Below are positions 22,060-35,009 of a stretch of DNA of 64,000 nt, one piece after another. This DNA is from Podaxis mareebaensis (taxonomy: Eukaryota; Basidiomycota; Agaricomycetes; Agaricales; Agaricaceae). Below the pieces are notes generated by a model. That model was not told the origin of the DNA. It saw only the letters and a list, made by a program, of their open reading frames with translations, and ran no database searches. The stretch's first letter is position 1, and every line of letters begins with the position of its first letter. The stretch is taken from positions 248,001 to 312,000 of the forward strand of contig JAEUWP010000421.1 of NCBI GenBank assembly GCA_018524725.1, given 5' to 3'. The position numbers and the translations under genes were made by a program.

Positions 22060-22074
22060 TGGCGCGGTCACGTG
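22060..22074. promoter_or_regulatory. Possible cell-cycle promoter motifs before the kinesin gene
   Basis: TGGCGCGG (22060-22067), an E2F/MCB-like word, sits next to the E-box CACGTG (22069-22074), about 95 nt upstream of the kinesin ATG. Such words occur in cell-cycle promoters, but a single occurrence is weak evidence. Confidence 0.25.
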
Positions 22075-22165
22075 TACGAGTCGCGTCTCTTTTTCACACG
22101 GTTGATTCACACCACGCTAGGATTCATTATTCAGGGGACAACCTCGACAGAACCAGAACATAAGC

Positions 22166-25138
22166 ATGGCCTCTATACCCTCAAAGACAGGCCCATTTAC
22201 GCCCATGCGAACCTCGTCCTCAGCATCGACGGCCTCGACGGCTTCTGACCTCTCGAGCCGCCTTTCCCGAACCATCACACCGAATTTACTCGCATCGACC
22301 CACAAGCGTTACAAGGCACCACTTTCAGTCGAATCCCGCAGCAAGAATTTCACGAAGACCAAGTCAGTCCTCTCACCGGTACCAGGAACCCCGACGAAGA
22401 GGGATGGAACGCCCAGCCGCCCTCGAACCCCAGTCTCGCCAAGAAAAGGGGCTGAAAGCCCCTCTCTTATGCCCGCAACCAGCGAAATGGATGTGAGCAA
22501 CGTCGACCCAGAGCAGGTGCTTGTTGACTATCAGATGATTGAAGAAACTGAAATCTCGGGTGAGATTGACGAAGCCTGGCTCCAGGCTGCCATGCTCGAC
22601 CATGGTAAACATGATAAAGTCATGGTTTCGGTTCGGTGAGGCTATTTGAAATTCATTGTTCCTTGTGGTACTGAATATTGATATCATCACTAGTGTACGC
22701 CCTCCGGAAGGCCACTCCGCCTGGATGCCTACACCCTCGACTAATAGCATCAAACTTGACCCGAATTACGCCAAGAACCCTACCTCTGGTCTCAACCCCG
22801 CTACCTTCAATTTCGATGCCGTCCTTACTGGCTCCCCAAATAAGCCCATCTATACCACTGTCGCTCGATCACACGTTCATGCCGCTATGGAAGGTTTTAA
22901 CGCCGTGATCTTCGCCTACGGCCAGACTGCGTCTGGAAAGACTTATACCCTCAGTGGAAGCGAAGACGAACCCGGAATTATACCCCGTGCCATGCGCGAT
23001 GTCTTCGCTTTCATCCGTCAAACTCCTACCAGAGAATATCTCCTGCGATGTTCGTATTTGGAAATTTATAACGAGAGTATTCACGATCTCCTTGCACCTC
23101 CTACTATGGCTGCTGCCAATCCTGTGCAAATCCAAGGCGGTAGTGGTGGTGATGTTATTTTGACACCCTTACGTGAAGAGGTTGTAACGAGCTTAAAGAG
23201 TGTAAAGGAGGTGTTGAAGCGCGGAGAGGGAAATCGTCGTACAGCTTGCACGGACTGGAATGACCGAAGTAGCCGCAGCCACAGCGTTTTCCGGCTCGTT
23301 ATTGAGAGTCGGGAACGTGGTGGTGGCGATGATAATGATGACGACGATTCTGTTTCAAACGAACGACACACTTCACCCCCTAATGGTCGCCACACTCCTG
23401 GGTTGAGTGGAAGACAGACGCCTGGGCCTGGTGGTCCCAGACTACAGGCTCGTGGAGGGAGGAGTGTTCAAACTTCTGTCCTGGTGTGTTGTTTTAATAT
23501 TGGTTTGATCCGAGGACATGGGAAACTCATTAGGCGGGCAGAGTTTGATCGATCTGGCTGGTTCTGAGAAGGCTACTTCTGACAAGGAGCGAACAAGAGA
23601 AGGTAAATACATCAATACTAGGTAAGTATTCCATATTTCGTTGAGATCCTGAGCTTTATCTTCTTTTTTAGCTTGCTTACACTCGGTACAGTCATTGGTA
23701 CGCTGGCAGATAATGCTGCTAAGCGCAAGAAGTACGTCGCTCACCATCCGGTAAAATACTATCAGCTAATTGTTTCCAGTGATCATGTCCCGTTCCGCAA
23801 CTCCAAGCTGACCCGTATGCTGCAGCCTTCGCTGTCTGGCAATGCTCGTATCAGCGTCGTTTGTACAATCAACCCTGATCCTGGCGCAGTCGCAGAAAGT
23901 ATGAGTACTCTGCAGTTTGCCAAACGTATTAAGAACGTCCAGGTACGTGTTCCGGCGGTGATTCCCTTGTATTCGTTCTGACAATTCTACTTTATAGCTT
24001 CATGCTCAGAAGAAAGAGGTTATCGATACAGACGCGCTCATCGAGCGTTACAGAAAGGAAATCGAGGATCTCAAGAGAAGACTAGCCGAACGCGAAGCAG
24101 AAGCGCCTGCCAGATCTCGCCGTCTCTCTGCTCGAGAGGTTCGTCTCGTATTTCCATCGCCTACTGTCCATACAGCGAACTCACCTTCCTCTTTAGCAAA
24201 TCGACGAATCCAAAGCCATGCGCGATCTCAATAACCGTATCAAACAACTCACCAAACTCATCCTCACCTCCCAATCCGTGGACGAAAACAAAGGCGACGA
24301 ATCACGTCCCGCTAGTCCGTCCAAAATTGATTTCGACATGTCACCCTACGAACTTCAACAAGAGCTTCTTGCTGCGCGCACGCAGCTTGAGTCTCAAGCA
24401 AACCAGATTCTCTCGCTCGAGGCCGCACTCGTTGCGCGCCCACCTCTTGATGCGAGTGCGCCGGAAAGTGAGAAGGACAAATTGATTATGGAGCAGGCTA
24501 AGACGATCAAGGAATTGGAGATCGTGGTCAAGGGGTATGAGGAGAACTTGGGTGAGCCGTTGAGAGCTGTGAAAGAGGATGTGGAAAAGGAGTGGAAGGA
24601 TAAGTTGGAGGCTGAGATGAAGAAGAGAGAGGAGAAGGAGAGGTGGGCGGATGAACTTGTCAAGCAGTTGGAGAAGGAGAAGAAGGCACGGACGAAGTTG
24701 GAAGACGAACGGCGAGCGCTTGCTGCGTTTGTTAGTAAATTCGACTCGTTGGGCCTTGGGCTTGTTACTCCGTCGAAACTCAAACCACCTAAGCCGACGC
24801 CTGGTGGCGCGACGAGTATCTTTGCGGAGAAACAGCAGAACAAACTTCCAATAACCGGGAAGGACGTGACTGAGTCGCCTATGCGACTGGAGATGCATAA
24901 GCTCCAGGCGCAGCCTAGCCTTCTTGATCAGGTTATGCCGGAGGAACAATGGGGGGACGACGACCTCGATTTTGATATTGATACGGCGGATCCTGTGAAA
25001 GTCGATGGGAAGAGTAAGACGTTCGAGTTTGGAACTAGTGGAGCGTTGAAGAAGGTGAACGGTGCCAATGGTACGAGTACACCGAGGGAAGTGTTGGGTG
25101 ACAAAGAGAATATTGTTCCCCCGGCCGCGGCTCGGTAA
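22166..25138 (+). CDS. Kinesin motor protein, kinesin-7 (CENP-E/Kip2)-like, 881 aa
   Basis: A microtubule-dependent ATPase motor. Seven exons close in frame: 22166-22635, 22694-23483, 23542-23621, 23672-23731, 23780-23942, 23998-24138, 24197-25138. The first 150 residues are Ser/Pro/Thr-rich (SRTPVSPRK-type low complexity). The motor starts at VMVSVRVRPPEG (about residue 155) and has the P-loop GQTASGKT (233-240), switch I NDRSSRSHSVF, switch II LIDLAGSEK, and VPFRNSKLTRMLQPSLSG. A neck and long coiled coil follow (KKEVIDTDALIERYRKEIED, EKEKKARTKLEDERRALAAF) and an acidic tail (DDDLDFDIDTAD). An insert rich in Asp, Thr and Pro (DDNDDDD, HTPGLSGRQTPGPG) interrupts the motor between switch I and switch II. 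An internal motor after an N-terminal extension, and the coiled coil straight after the neck, fit fungal kinesin-7 motors of microtubule plus ends; the subfamily call is inference. Confidence 0.94.
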
Positions 25139-26192
25139 CACGGAGTGCGTGGAGTTGTGATTGTGATAGTACGGTTTTGTAATTGCTATGGAGTTGTTGT
25201 TTTGTTTTCATCTCGCTCGTCGTAAATTGTGTACTCATTGCTGGCATTATGCTCCGTATGCTCCTTATGCAACGAATGTTTTGGGCTGTTGGCGGCTCGT
25301 TTTGCTCGGAAGCTAATTGTGTACTAGGAGGGAATTGAACCCAAGGCCTTGCCAAGTTCCGCATGGTTTATCCGGTGTCTGCCTTGAGCCTAAAGAATAC
25401 AGCTTTCTTCCTGACGTTCGTGTCCTACGATATGGTGTCTGTTGGCAACGCCTCCCAGGGGCGTTTGCCTCCGATTCTACGCCACTGGATCCTGCATGAA
25501 TGTTTGAATGATGAACATGAAGCTGCCAATATCGAACCCACTTCGCTCGCGACCACCTTACGCAATCCTCTAAACCTGGTGGGGTATATTGAGTAATGAG
25601 CATTGGGCAGGTAGGACCGTGAAGTAAACTAGGGGCATGCCGAGATTCAGAAAAACATGAGTATAGTGCGTGGCCGAGCTTCCCTTTCCATCCCGAAGCA
25701 CATTACCTGGGAAGTATGTTTTCGGTTCCCTCGTGATCAACATGTAGCTTTCCCTGTGAAGAAAACGAGTGTCGTTTGGGATGCAATTCATTTTGACGCT
25801 CATAATTCCCTTTTTGGAAAAATAACATTCAAGAACATATGCCGTTATCCTTTGGGATAGGCAATGGGCTAAGGAGCCGACGACCAATTTGACTTTCAGG
25901 CGCTTGGCTGGGATTCTGTGATGTGTGTATGTATGGCACGATGTTGTTCTTCCATTCCAATGTCAAGCACTATTTTTGTCGAGCGTCTTTGGTGGCAGGT
26001 TGCCTGTCTGAGGTCGGTCTCTGTGACCTCCCTCCTGCCACACCATTCCCATCTGCTATTGTCCTTGCCTGGAGGACTCGCTCAGACTCTCCAACTTGAC
26101 CAGGATACACACCGCTGCAAGGAGAGCGTGTCGATGGAGCGACAATCCATTTCTAGTAAGTCATAGACACGTCCTGGGTTCGCTAGCTCACT
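25139..26192. other. Intergenic between the kinesin and the WD40-like pair
   Basis: No gene. A B-box-like word GGTTCAATTCC occurs on the minus strand near 25330-25340 but without A-box or cloverleaf. Open frames here share no motif with anything in the window. Confidence 0.4.
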
Positions 26193-29100
26193 ATGGCTAC
26201 AGCAACAAACGTTCCTAGTGCCACTCTGGAATCTCCAAGGTCCTTTGATTATACATATACCAACGACGATGGAATCAAGGAATCGTTTCTCAGTTTCTCA
26301 GCGCGAGTTATACCTCCGAAATTGCTGCCGCATCCATCTGATATCCACTTCATACCTAGGAAAATTAATGACCTAGATAGGCAGGTGAGCTCGGATGAAA
26401 CGTAATCACCACATGCTAGACTCATTCTACGTTTCGCAGCTTGGGAGATTCGCCAATGATTGCTTGAAGCTCGGGCGTGTTGCGGGTTTGTTGTTGGCCA
26501 TCAAGAGTGCCAGGGAAATGTTACGAAGGACTCGTGAGGTCTTCTTTCGGAATGCTACCGCCCTCCACCCTGAACTCTACGAGCTGGCCCGCAAGGACTG
26601 TAATTCCAAGTCACGCGAACTTAATTCTGAGCATTACTTTATCTCCCCTCAATACTTTCGAGAACCTTCCCTGCCCTTCAATGTTTTACCTACGGTTCTG
26701 GAAGAGTTGGCCCAATCATTGAGTCTACTCCATGTGCGGATTGATGAATTCAGAGAGTTTACGGTACGCTTGATCCCGACTGTGGTAAACAGCCACCTTA
26801 TCGCCTTTTCGTCGTGTTTGCAGGATGAAGGGTTGTTGTTGAAGTCCCTGTTGTTAACCCTGGAACGCGATTTGTTGGTAAGTATCTCATTGCTTGACTC
26901 AGGTAAAGTCTCATTGCCTCCTAATAGTATCGGGCATCATGCGTCAGAGTATACTCTAGTAGGCCCTGCTCCCTCCCGCCTGTATCAGTTGGATAACATT
27001 TGCACAAGGTCGATTGAATACGCCTCCAATTCAACGTTATGTTCATCAATTTACCGAAGAACTTGAGGGAGATTTCGAAAAGGTGACAGCCGCACTCGAC
27101 GAGTTCACCGCAGTTGGTAAGTCGGATTCACAATGTTGATAAGTGTTACTGAGAATGTCGTGTAGGCGTATCCGCCATAAACCACGAGCAACAACGGTCC
27201 TCTCAGAACCTGACAAATGTCTTGACTGTCGCCACTTTCTTTTCAGGGGTCACAGCGAGTACACTCCAGATGTCCACTGGTACAGACCCACAAACGGAGC
27301 TCCTGCTTATTGCGAGCATGCTATGGTTCGCTTCACTCGTATTCAGTGTCGGTGCGGCACTGAACAGTTTATTGGCCATGGCGTGGAAGGCGACACGCTC
27401 GTACGTTGATTGCACGACTCCTTATACTCCCCTTGAAGCTCATGGTCTACAGAGGTTCGCGCGGTGGAAAATTACCTTTCTGGGTGACAATGTGGATCGA
27501 TGGATCACAGCTGATTTTCCTTGGAATATCTATCGTAACATTTTCGGCCGGCTTAGTCGTCTACGCCTATTCCTCAGACCAGGTAGCGATCTCCCATTCG
27601 CGCATTACCACGACCGTTCTAATCAACTTGATGCTCCCCAGGCAATATATACCCCATATGTCACCGTTGTGGCAACAGGTGTGACTTTCATTGGGTTGGT
27701 CGCCATCTTGATTTGGATGATCTATGAAATATGCGTTTCGCCCGTCTTGAAGCAGCAAGCCAATGTTATCCTGAAATCCAGTGGGGAATCTGTCCACTCC
27801 GACGTCAGCAAACTTTCTTTGTTCTCAAGTGGGATCGTGGGTACCCTGTCGAACGCCTTGTCCTCTCTTGGCCTGCCGAAGCATCGTGGCGCCGATGAAG
27901 AAGATGTCGAGAAGATAGAAGAGATCAGCACTGTGACGGAAGAGTCTCCTGCAGAGAAAAACGTGCCGAGGCGATTGAAAGCGAAACTCCAGGATAGCGT
28001 CAAGAATGTCAGCATGCTGAATACTGCTATGGCAGCCTTTACCCTCGCCGGGCATCAACACAGACGAAACCTCTCTAAGCCCCCACCGTCGCTAAGGAAT
28101 AGGCTTCACATCGACACCAACGTTCCCTCGGTCCCGCCGACGCAGCTGAATCTCCCCACTGAACCTGCAACGACAATTGAGCTCGCGCGGTACGGAACGA
28201 TACACGACATTGCGTACTCTGAGGATGGCAAATGGCTCGCTGTAACATGGTTAGTTACTTCATAAAGAGCTGATCATTGCGTTATTAATGACTTTGTAGT
28301 GCGAAGGAGATTACGGGTCAATCGTGGACTATAGTTTATGAATCAGAGGTGCGCGTTTATAGGTTCACTGTGGTATTAAAATCAATGTTGCTGAAATGAG
28401 TTAGAGCTTGGAACCTTTTGCAGATACTTGGCATGAGGGTCGAGCAATTGCCGAGCGTCTTATATGGTTGGGCGGTCTGTCTCCTCGGCTAGGCCAATCT
28501 AACTCGATATCAGGTCACCTTCTGGGACGAAACTCATCATTAAATTCGAGCATCGTTTCGATGTCTGGGACCTTGTGAGTACCTCGTACAGAACGAATGG
28601 ATAGTTGTTGAATCCATGAACGCAAGGTTGCGAAAGACCTACATGTTGTTGAACGCCATCATCATATTAAGGACGTGAAATGGTGTGGGGACGATGGTAT
28701 GCCATATGCTGATGAGGTTGTCCATGCTTCTCAAACAACAACTCCAATTTCCAGCCTTCCTCGTTGCAGAACATAGCTGCGTGTTTAAAATGGTACGGTC
28801 CCTGTTTCACCTACGGAAAGACGCTCACACAATTTTTAGAATCTCACACGATTGGTACGGCTTTCTGGTTCCTCGTGTATGTGATGGCTCATATGTCGCA
28901 GATGGCAGTATATCGCTTCGAGCACATGCATGTTCGGTCTATCGGCGTTGAAAGGAAGAATAACTACTTGATCGTGATCACCCGAGTAACCAAATCTCCC
29001 GAAGAGTTCGAGCCTGCAAGTGGTCGATCAGAAAAACGAATCGTCAGTGAGTATGCTTACCCTCCCCCCTTTTGTGTGATAAGAACCTTTGAATGCGCAC

Positions 29101-29902
29101 AGTCTATGACATGGATAAACAAGAAGCAATTTAGTGCGTGTTGGTCGTCCGCAACTGGAAAATGATGCTCATATTCCACGTAGCCAAGTTCCTGTTCTAG
29201 AGGATGTTTGCAGTATTCACCCCATTGCAGGTGAACTCGACGTTCTGATTACTCACAAAGATCAGGTCAGCAACTCTTCCATGCATATCATCTTGATAAA
29301 TGACGGTCTCAAACAGAAAGCCTTCCAAGTGTGGTCCTTGGATGCAGGCCTCAAAGGCACAGAAATTACGGCTCGACTAAAGAAACGACCAATCACACCA
29401 CATGCCATCCCAGGAGACTATGTTGGACCTACTTGTATTGGTGGAAACTATAACCAGTTCATCTTAAGCGCAGCTTCGTGTAAGTTCAATCCCAGCCGAC
29501 GCGGTTACGACTTACTCAGAGTCCACGAATGAAGCCGGTGCGATTGACATATGGCGTAGAGAATCTTGTACGCCCTACCAACGCTTCGAGTCGCCAATAT
29601 TTCAAGAGGAGGGCGTGCGTTGTCTCAGTTGGAGGAGGTCAGATGATGGCACTGCCGTTTTTGCAACTGCTGGGGCTGATAGTCACGTCCTACACATATG
29701 GCGAGGTGAAGAACCGGTTCTTACGAAGACTCCGACTGGTCTCGATCTCGTTCGTTCGTTCAGCGCCAAGGCAATAGTTAAAGGAATGAACCGGAACCGC
29801 TGGCCTCATCCGACACGTTTAACTACAACGTCTTCAATAGGCTCCACATCATCTCGTGAAATGGACAAGGTAGAAGAACTTCCTGCGGAAAATGCTTCCT
29901 GA
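26193..29902 (+). CDS. Membrane protein with WD40-like C-terminus, copy A
   Basis: A multi-exon gene, first of two tandem paralogues. Exons I can fix: 26193-26384, 26440-26763, 26824-26877, 26928-26958, 27009-27116, 27166-27400, 27453-27582, 27642-28249; several more follow to a stop at 29902, with less certain borders. The N-terminal helical part (LKLGRVAGLLLAIKSAREML) precedes three hydrophobic helices: LLLIASMLWFASLVFSVGAA, LIFLGISIVTFSAGLVVYAY and VTFIGLVAILIWMIY. A Ser/Glu/Lys-rich linker follows, then a domain with beta-propeller character: IHDIAYSEDGKWLAVTW, IWRRES and FATAGADSHVLHIWRGEE, the last closely resembling a WD40 repeat ending. Probably a membrane-anchored scaffold or sensor. 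I do not know a named family member; the WD40 reading rests on the repeat endings. Confidence 0.72.
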
Positions 29903-30135
29903 ACCTTCTCTTTCGAAGGGCGATGTTTCCGTGTAATTCTATTGATGGTCACGGCTGTCGTAGGTAATTATGGTATGAACTAAGATCCCGCGAGATCTTC
30001 TATACACCGCTTCCTCGAGCGCCAGAAAACCTGTCGATCGCAGCATTGTCCATTACCTGCTTGTTCGACACGATACATCCTCGTGTATAGGCGCTTTAGC
30101 AAATAAAGACAAGTGACGCTCGTGTGTGCGCTTCG
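29903..30135. other. Short spacer between the WD40-like paralogues
   Basis: 233 nt; nothing beyond the expected 3' end of copy A and promoter of copy B. Confidence 0.5.
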
Positions 30136-33100
30136 ATGTCCCCTATTAAAACATCCTCGTCTGAGAACCATGGGAAGTGGCGGGGGCATCCTTGTGTGAT
30201 GCTCGCTTCACTAATGTCTTTTCCTCACCAAGGTGGCATGTCACGTACCTCCTCTGTAGCACCGCCGAATCCCAAAGGCGACACCTCTTCTTTGCGGCGA
30301 CACCTCCCATTCTCTCCAATTGGGGCAGAGAACGTCGAGATATCATTCACTGAAATTCGGAGGTACGTATGATGAGTAGTGTGCTGCCTTGGGTACTTGC
30401 TCAACGTTTTTCTTTCGCCTTGTCCTTTGACATCTGATAGATACCTCGAAGAGTTCAATGCAGAAGTGGGCGGTTTCCCTTGACAATACCCCATCAGCCT
30501 ACATTCGGACGACTAATCATTTCAATTTTTAGCTCAAGAGGCTTTCGAACGAGGCAATGCAATTGGGACGAGTCTCGGGTCTGTTATGGTCCATCAAAAA
30601 GCTGCGGAAACAGCTTTCAGAGACGGAAGGCGCCTTCTTGCTGAACGCAGCTTCACTGAACCCAGACATTTATCATTCAGACCCACAGCTCATTTCAGTT
30701 GCAAAGGGTCGAGACTATGAGCAACTTCCCCTTTGTCTCCATGAGCTTGCTGTACGATTTCAGACGTTCTGGAATAGACTTGACGAGTTCCATGAACGAA
30801 CCGTACGTGACCTTCTAGCATTGGCTGTCCATTCGACTAATGGCGACCTCAGGATGAGGGCAATGCTCTCCGCGATCACTTGGATGCATTCATCCGGAAC
30901 GTCAAGGTACTAAAGATATCCTCAGAGAATGACATATCTGTTGACTTCTTCTATTTGTGCAGTATCGTGCGCATTGCATCGAGCACTATCAAGGTTTGTG
31001 CTTCCTTGTCCACCCTACTGGTTCTACTCGGCGCTGAAGTTATACTGGGAAAGGTCGCCTGAACACAATACCTATACAGCAATACGTACACCAGCTCGCT
31101 CGTGAGCTTGCTACGGGACTTCACGATTTGCTTCCAGCACTTGAAGCCTTCATTGCGATAGGCAAGTAACCGAATATTGACTTCGCCTTCCGATGTAACC
31201 TGGCTGTCTTAGGAGTACCTGCAATACGATATGAACAGAAGCGAGCGTCTGACAAGTTTTTCAACATGTCAACCGTTGCTACACTATTCTCGGGTGTCAC
31301 TGCCAGCACATTGCAGATGTCCGTTAGTACGGATGACGAGTCCCTCTCGATGTTTGTTGTCAATGTCCTTTGGCTTTGTGCCCTCGTTTTCAGCGTTGGC
31401 GCAACATTAAACAGCTTGTTATCAATGGCATGGAGGCAATCTAGGGCGTACGTTGCTTATTGGTTCCGGGACCTATGGGCTTACATCATGGATTCATAGG
31501 GGCTCGCGCGCTCCAGTAATCATCTCATGGTGGATCGCGTCCTCACCCGCCGCGTTTCTGGTCCTGGCCATTTCTTCATTCTCTGCCGGTCTCATAGTCT
31601 TTGCTTATGCGTCGAAACAAGTTAGGCCACTCATCTTTATCTGCTTGACGTTTGTATTTACTTCCCACAGGCAATATTTACAGCCCCTTTGACAGTCGCT
31701 GCTACGTCAATTACTTTCGTAGGCTTGATCGGTGTTGTATTCGGCATGCTCTACGAACGATGGATGTCCAAACGACGGTATACCTTAGACAAGAAAGATA
31801 TAGGCCTTCCCCAAGCAGATGTGACATCAATCATAACAGCTTCGACTACTTCGTTGGCGAAATCGGAAGGGGATTGGTTTGAGGAAGAGGAGAAACCCAG
31901 TATGCCAAAGCAAGCCCCTAATGAACCTGCGCCCTCGGTATCGGACACGTCAGAAAGGTCTCGGCTCAAAAGTCTCGCAAGGAACATTGGCATCCAGCAC
32001 CTCGTCCTTACCAAACTCAGCAAGAGGCGGCTCAGTCAAAAAGGGCCATCCTCACCCCTACCGAAGCCCCAGCCCACAAGGAAGCTAAAAAATGTTGTCG
32101 ACACTGTTGTCGCGGCACGCGGATTTGGATCTCGCTCCAAGTCCGCCCATCCTGCATCACGTATCATAATACCGAACCGTTTTGGGCTGGCCCGATATTC
32201 GCAGTTCTCTCCAAATAGCCCCCTCTTAGCTGTTACTTGGTCGGTGTCCCTTTCCCGTTGTTGGATCAAACTCATGCAATTGCGCGACAGCATAAAGGAA
32301 GACAGATACAGCAGCTCGACGTGGACGGCGGTATACGATATTCAATCAGTAATCTTCTCTTTTATTTGTGTTACAGGTCTTGAAGTTAATGGAGTGCCCA
32401 GGACCCAGTTGTAAGAGCCGAAATGTGGCATAAAGTGGAGACCTCAGCTGTCGGTAAAGGCATAATCTGGTAAGTAAGGGGATTTTCTCAAAGCTAGTTC
32501 CCATTGCCGAGGTTTTATTAGGTCTCCAGACGGGAAAGAGATTTTGGTCAGGTTTGACCGTGAGTTGCAAATTTGGAATCACGTACGTCTACTCCCAAAC
32601 TGGGGCAGGGTGACCAGCTTTCTCATGTATTAGCAATAGGGTCGACACGTTGTGCGCACTCTTCGAACACGACGTACGATCAAGGCAGTCATCTGGCTTG
32701 ATGCTAATAGTAGGCCCCGATTCCTGCTACCACTAACTTAATGCTAAACTTGAAATAGCAATTCTGACTGCGGAGAGCAACCGGATACATAAACAAGTGA
32801 GTACACAGCTCCGTCCACATGCAGCGAAGTCCAATGAAGCAAATGCATAGTCGCGCAGCCATAGAACGGTGAACTGCTCGACGTTTTTCATGGCTGATTA
32901 TGTCCTTACATAACGAAATAGATGGGAACATATGAACTAAAGGAGCTCAACATACGCGACATGGCCGTGGAACCGACGCACAACTACTTGATAATACTCA
33001 CCCGGGTGAAGGCCTCGTCTCACGAGGCCCTGCCAATGGCCGAGCAGAAGCAGGAAAAGAGGATTGTTGGTGGGTTTTGTGATCTCCATTGCTCTCCACG

Positions 33101-34005
33101 GTCTTTGATATAAGCTTCTACAAGTATATGACATGGACCAGAAGTCCGCCGTTTAGTAAGTGAAATAATGCCATTGTCCTGAACGGGAACATTGATTTTA
33201 TTTTCCTTAAGTCAACTTCCCGTCCTTGAAAATATCCTCTCCATTCAGATCTCTAGATCCGGGCTTCATATGCTGGTTAGCGCCCAACAGGTTCGTTGAT
33301 CCATTACATATCCAAGTTCCGCTGTTAACCCGGAAACAGTCACATTTTCAGGCATGGCAGCTTGATGTAAATTTGGACAGCTCCAACTTGCATGTTATTC
33401 CAATCTTGCGGCGTCTCACTGTCGTACCCCCTGACGATTCGGTTGGTGAAGAATACGATGGCCCCATCACGTTTGGAGGGATTCTCGACGACTTTGTCTT
33501 TAGCGCTACTGATGGTATGTATATTCTTGTGATGGGCGACATCCCCCATTAAGAAGAAAATGTTGCAGCTGGAAAGATACAGGTCTGGTACCGGAATCCA
33601 ACTACCCTGGAACTACGTCCTAGTTATCTGCTCTCTCTCGGATCAGATGACGAGAATGAGGAGGCTCCTATGATCCAACAACTGACTTGGCGACCGTTTT
33701 CTCCGACCTTTGCCGTCACGCGTCATAACAGTGAAGGCGCATCAATAATACAACTCTGGATGGCACAGCAACCAACAACACGACCGAGTGTACCTATGAT
33801 ACGGACGACAAACTCGCAGGGAAGCACAATCTCTATGCAAGAAACTTCAGCTGAGGGATCCAGTGCTTTGCGGCCCTCAGTATACACACCGAACTCGGCA
33901 ATTCGGTCACCGCCGTCACCCTCGATTGCACATTCTTTTGCGGATGTTGCTACTAAAGTTAGGTCTCAGCACAAGGTGGTCTCTCCAACTGTATCAGTAG
34001 TATAG
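30136..34005 (+). CDS. Membrane protein with WD40-like C-terminus, copy B
   Basis: Tandem paralogue of 26193-29902 with the same exon order. Start at ATG 30136 (MSPIKTSSSENHG); exon 1 to 30362, a 25-nt exon 30441-30465, then from 30533. The helical block LKRLSNEAMQLGRVSGLLWS matches copy A, as do RLNTIPIQQYVHQL (RLNTPPIQRYVHQF in A) and the three membrane helices FVVNVLWLCALVFSVGATLN, FLVLAISSFSAGLIVFAYAS and SITFVGLIGVVFGMLYERW. The C-terminal domain contains SPDGKEILVRFDRELQIWN, a canonical WD40-type repeat end, then LQLPVLENI and IQLWMAQQ. One intron (31162-31212) uses a GC donor (GCAAGT), where copy A has GTAAGT. The stop is at 34005, tail to tail with the GFA-family gene. Exon borders between 32200 and 33600 are uncertain. 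Confidence 0.72.
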
Positions 34006-34221
34006 TATATGGCGTCTTGGTTGTCCTAGGGCTCCTGTCTGCCCATATACAACCCCTCCCTTCGCTCCTCGTTTGGTTGTCTCGTGTAATAATACTTATC
34101 ACCACCGGGTCTGCACCTCCTTGTTGCCATCAGTGTGAGCGTTGCATAAGACAGGTTTTTGGGTGGTTATGTGAATTGACGAGGATGTAAAAGAGTTACG
34201 TAGGTCAACGCGATCGCGAAA

Positions 34222-35009
34222 CTATTCCTTGTAAAGTCCGTTCTTCTTATGCCACTCTTCCAGTGAGTGCGGGCCGTAGTTCTGGTAAATCTTCTTATCA
34301 CCCTCGGGGAGGCGCACATGGTCAGGTTTGGAATCCAACTTGATGCAGACCTGGGGATTTGATGATTAACGGTACCGTTCCTGAAAGTCTATGTCCTTAC
34401 CATCGTTTTAGGGGGATCAAGTTCGGGGGAGTCCACTGACGAAGCGAATGGGTGAATCAATTCAGGCCTAAGTAGAAATTTACGGCAATAAGGATAGGTT
34501 CAAGCATTGGGTACAGGTGAACGAACCATGATTTGTCATACAACCAAAGCATGCTCCCGCAAAGTTTGCAGAAGTTGCGCTCAGACGAGGCGCGACGTTC
34601 TTGGGGGGTGCCTCTGTCCAAAACGGCGTGATATACGCTAAGGTCGGTAGGGTCAAGTTCGGTGGAACTCTTTAGGGACAGGTTACACACCTGATGTTCT
34701 CTTTTCCCTCGACTTTGAGGGACTTGGTATGTGCACCAAGGTTAATACTACCCCCAACGCCACCGACCTTTCGACATATGGAGCAGAGACACAACTTCGG
34801 GGATCTCAGTGATACAGACGTAAGTCAACTCCACTAATTACGGTACCTGGTACGGAACCGGAGTGCTCGAGAGCACAGTGTATTTGACGGCGCCGCAGTG
34901 GCAGCTTCCTTTCAACTCGACTGGCATTTGTGGAAGATGGGCAAGAGGACTGAGTTGAGGATGACTCAGAGCAAAGGGCCTGCGGAGCCACATATGCGAC
35001 CTTTCTCAT
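34222..35009 (-). CDS. GFA family (Gfa-like/CENP-V) zinc protein, 162 aa
   Basis: Six exons join in frame on the minus strand: 35001-35009, 34847-34915, 34691-34794, 34527-34637, 34401-34467, 34222-34350. The product has the family signature at its start, LKGSCHCGAVKYTV (Cys-His-Cys zinc site), then CLCSICRKVGG (second Cys pair) and NFCKLCGSMLWLYD (third pair), and a tail KIYQNYGPHSLEEWHKKNGL typical of fungal members. The family is named for a glutathione-dependent formaldehyde-activating enzyme, but for most fungal members the reaction is not known; zinc binding is the safe inference. The tiny first exon (MRK) is the least certain part; another start upstream of LKGSCHCG is possible. The gene is convergent with WD40-like copy B. 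Confidence 0.86.

Noticed and set aside
24341..25141. 266-codon open frame antisense to the kinesin tail
   Set aside because: It is the mirror of a charged coiled-coil coding region (Leu/Arg/Phe-rich shadow), with no motif or splice support.
25325..25345. tRNA-like B box (GGTTCAATTCC) on the minus strand
   Set aside because: No A box at the right distance, T-stem pairs only three bases, and no acceptor stem; not a tRNA gene and too little for a SINE call.
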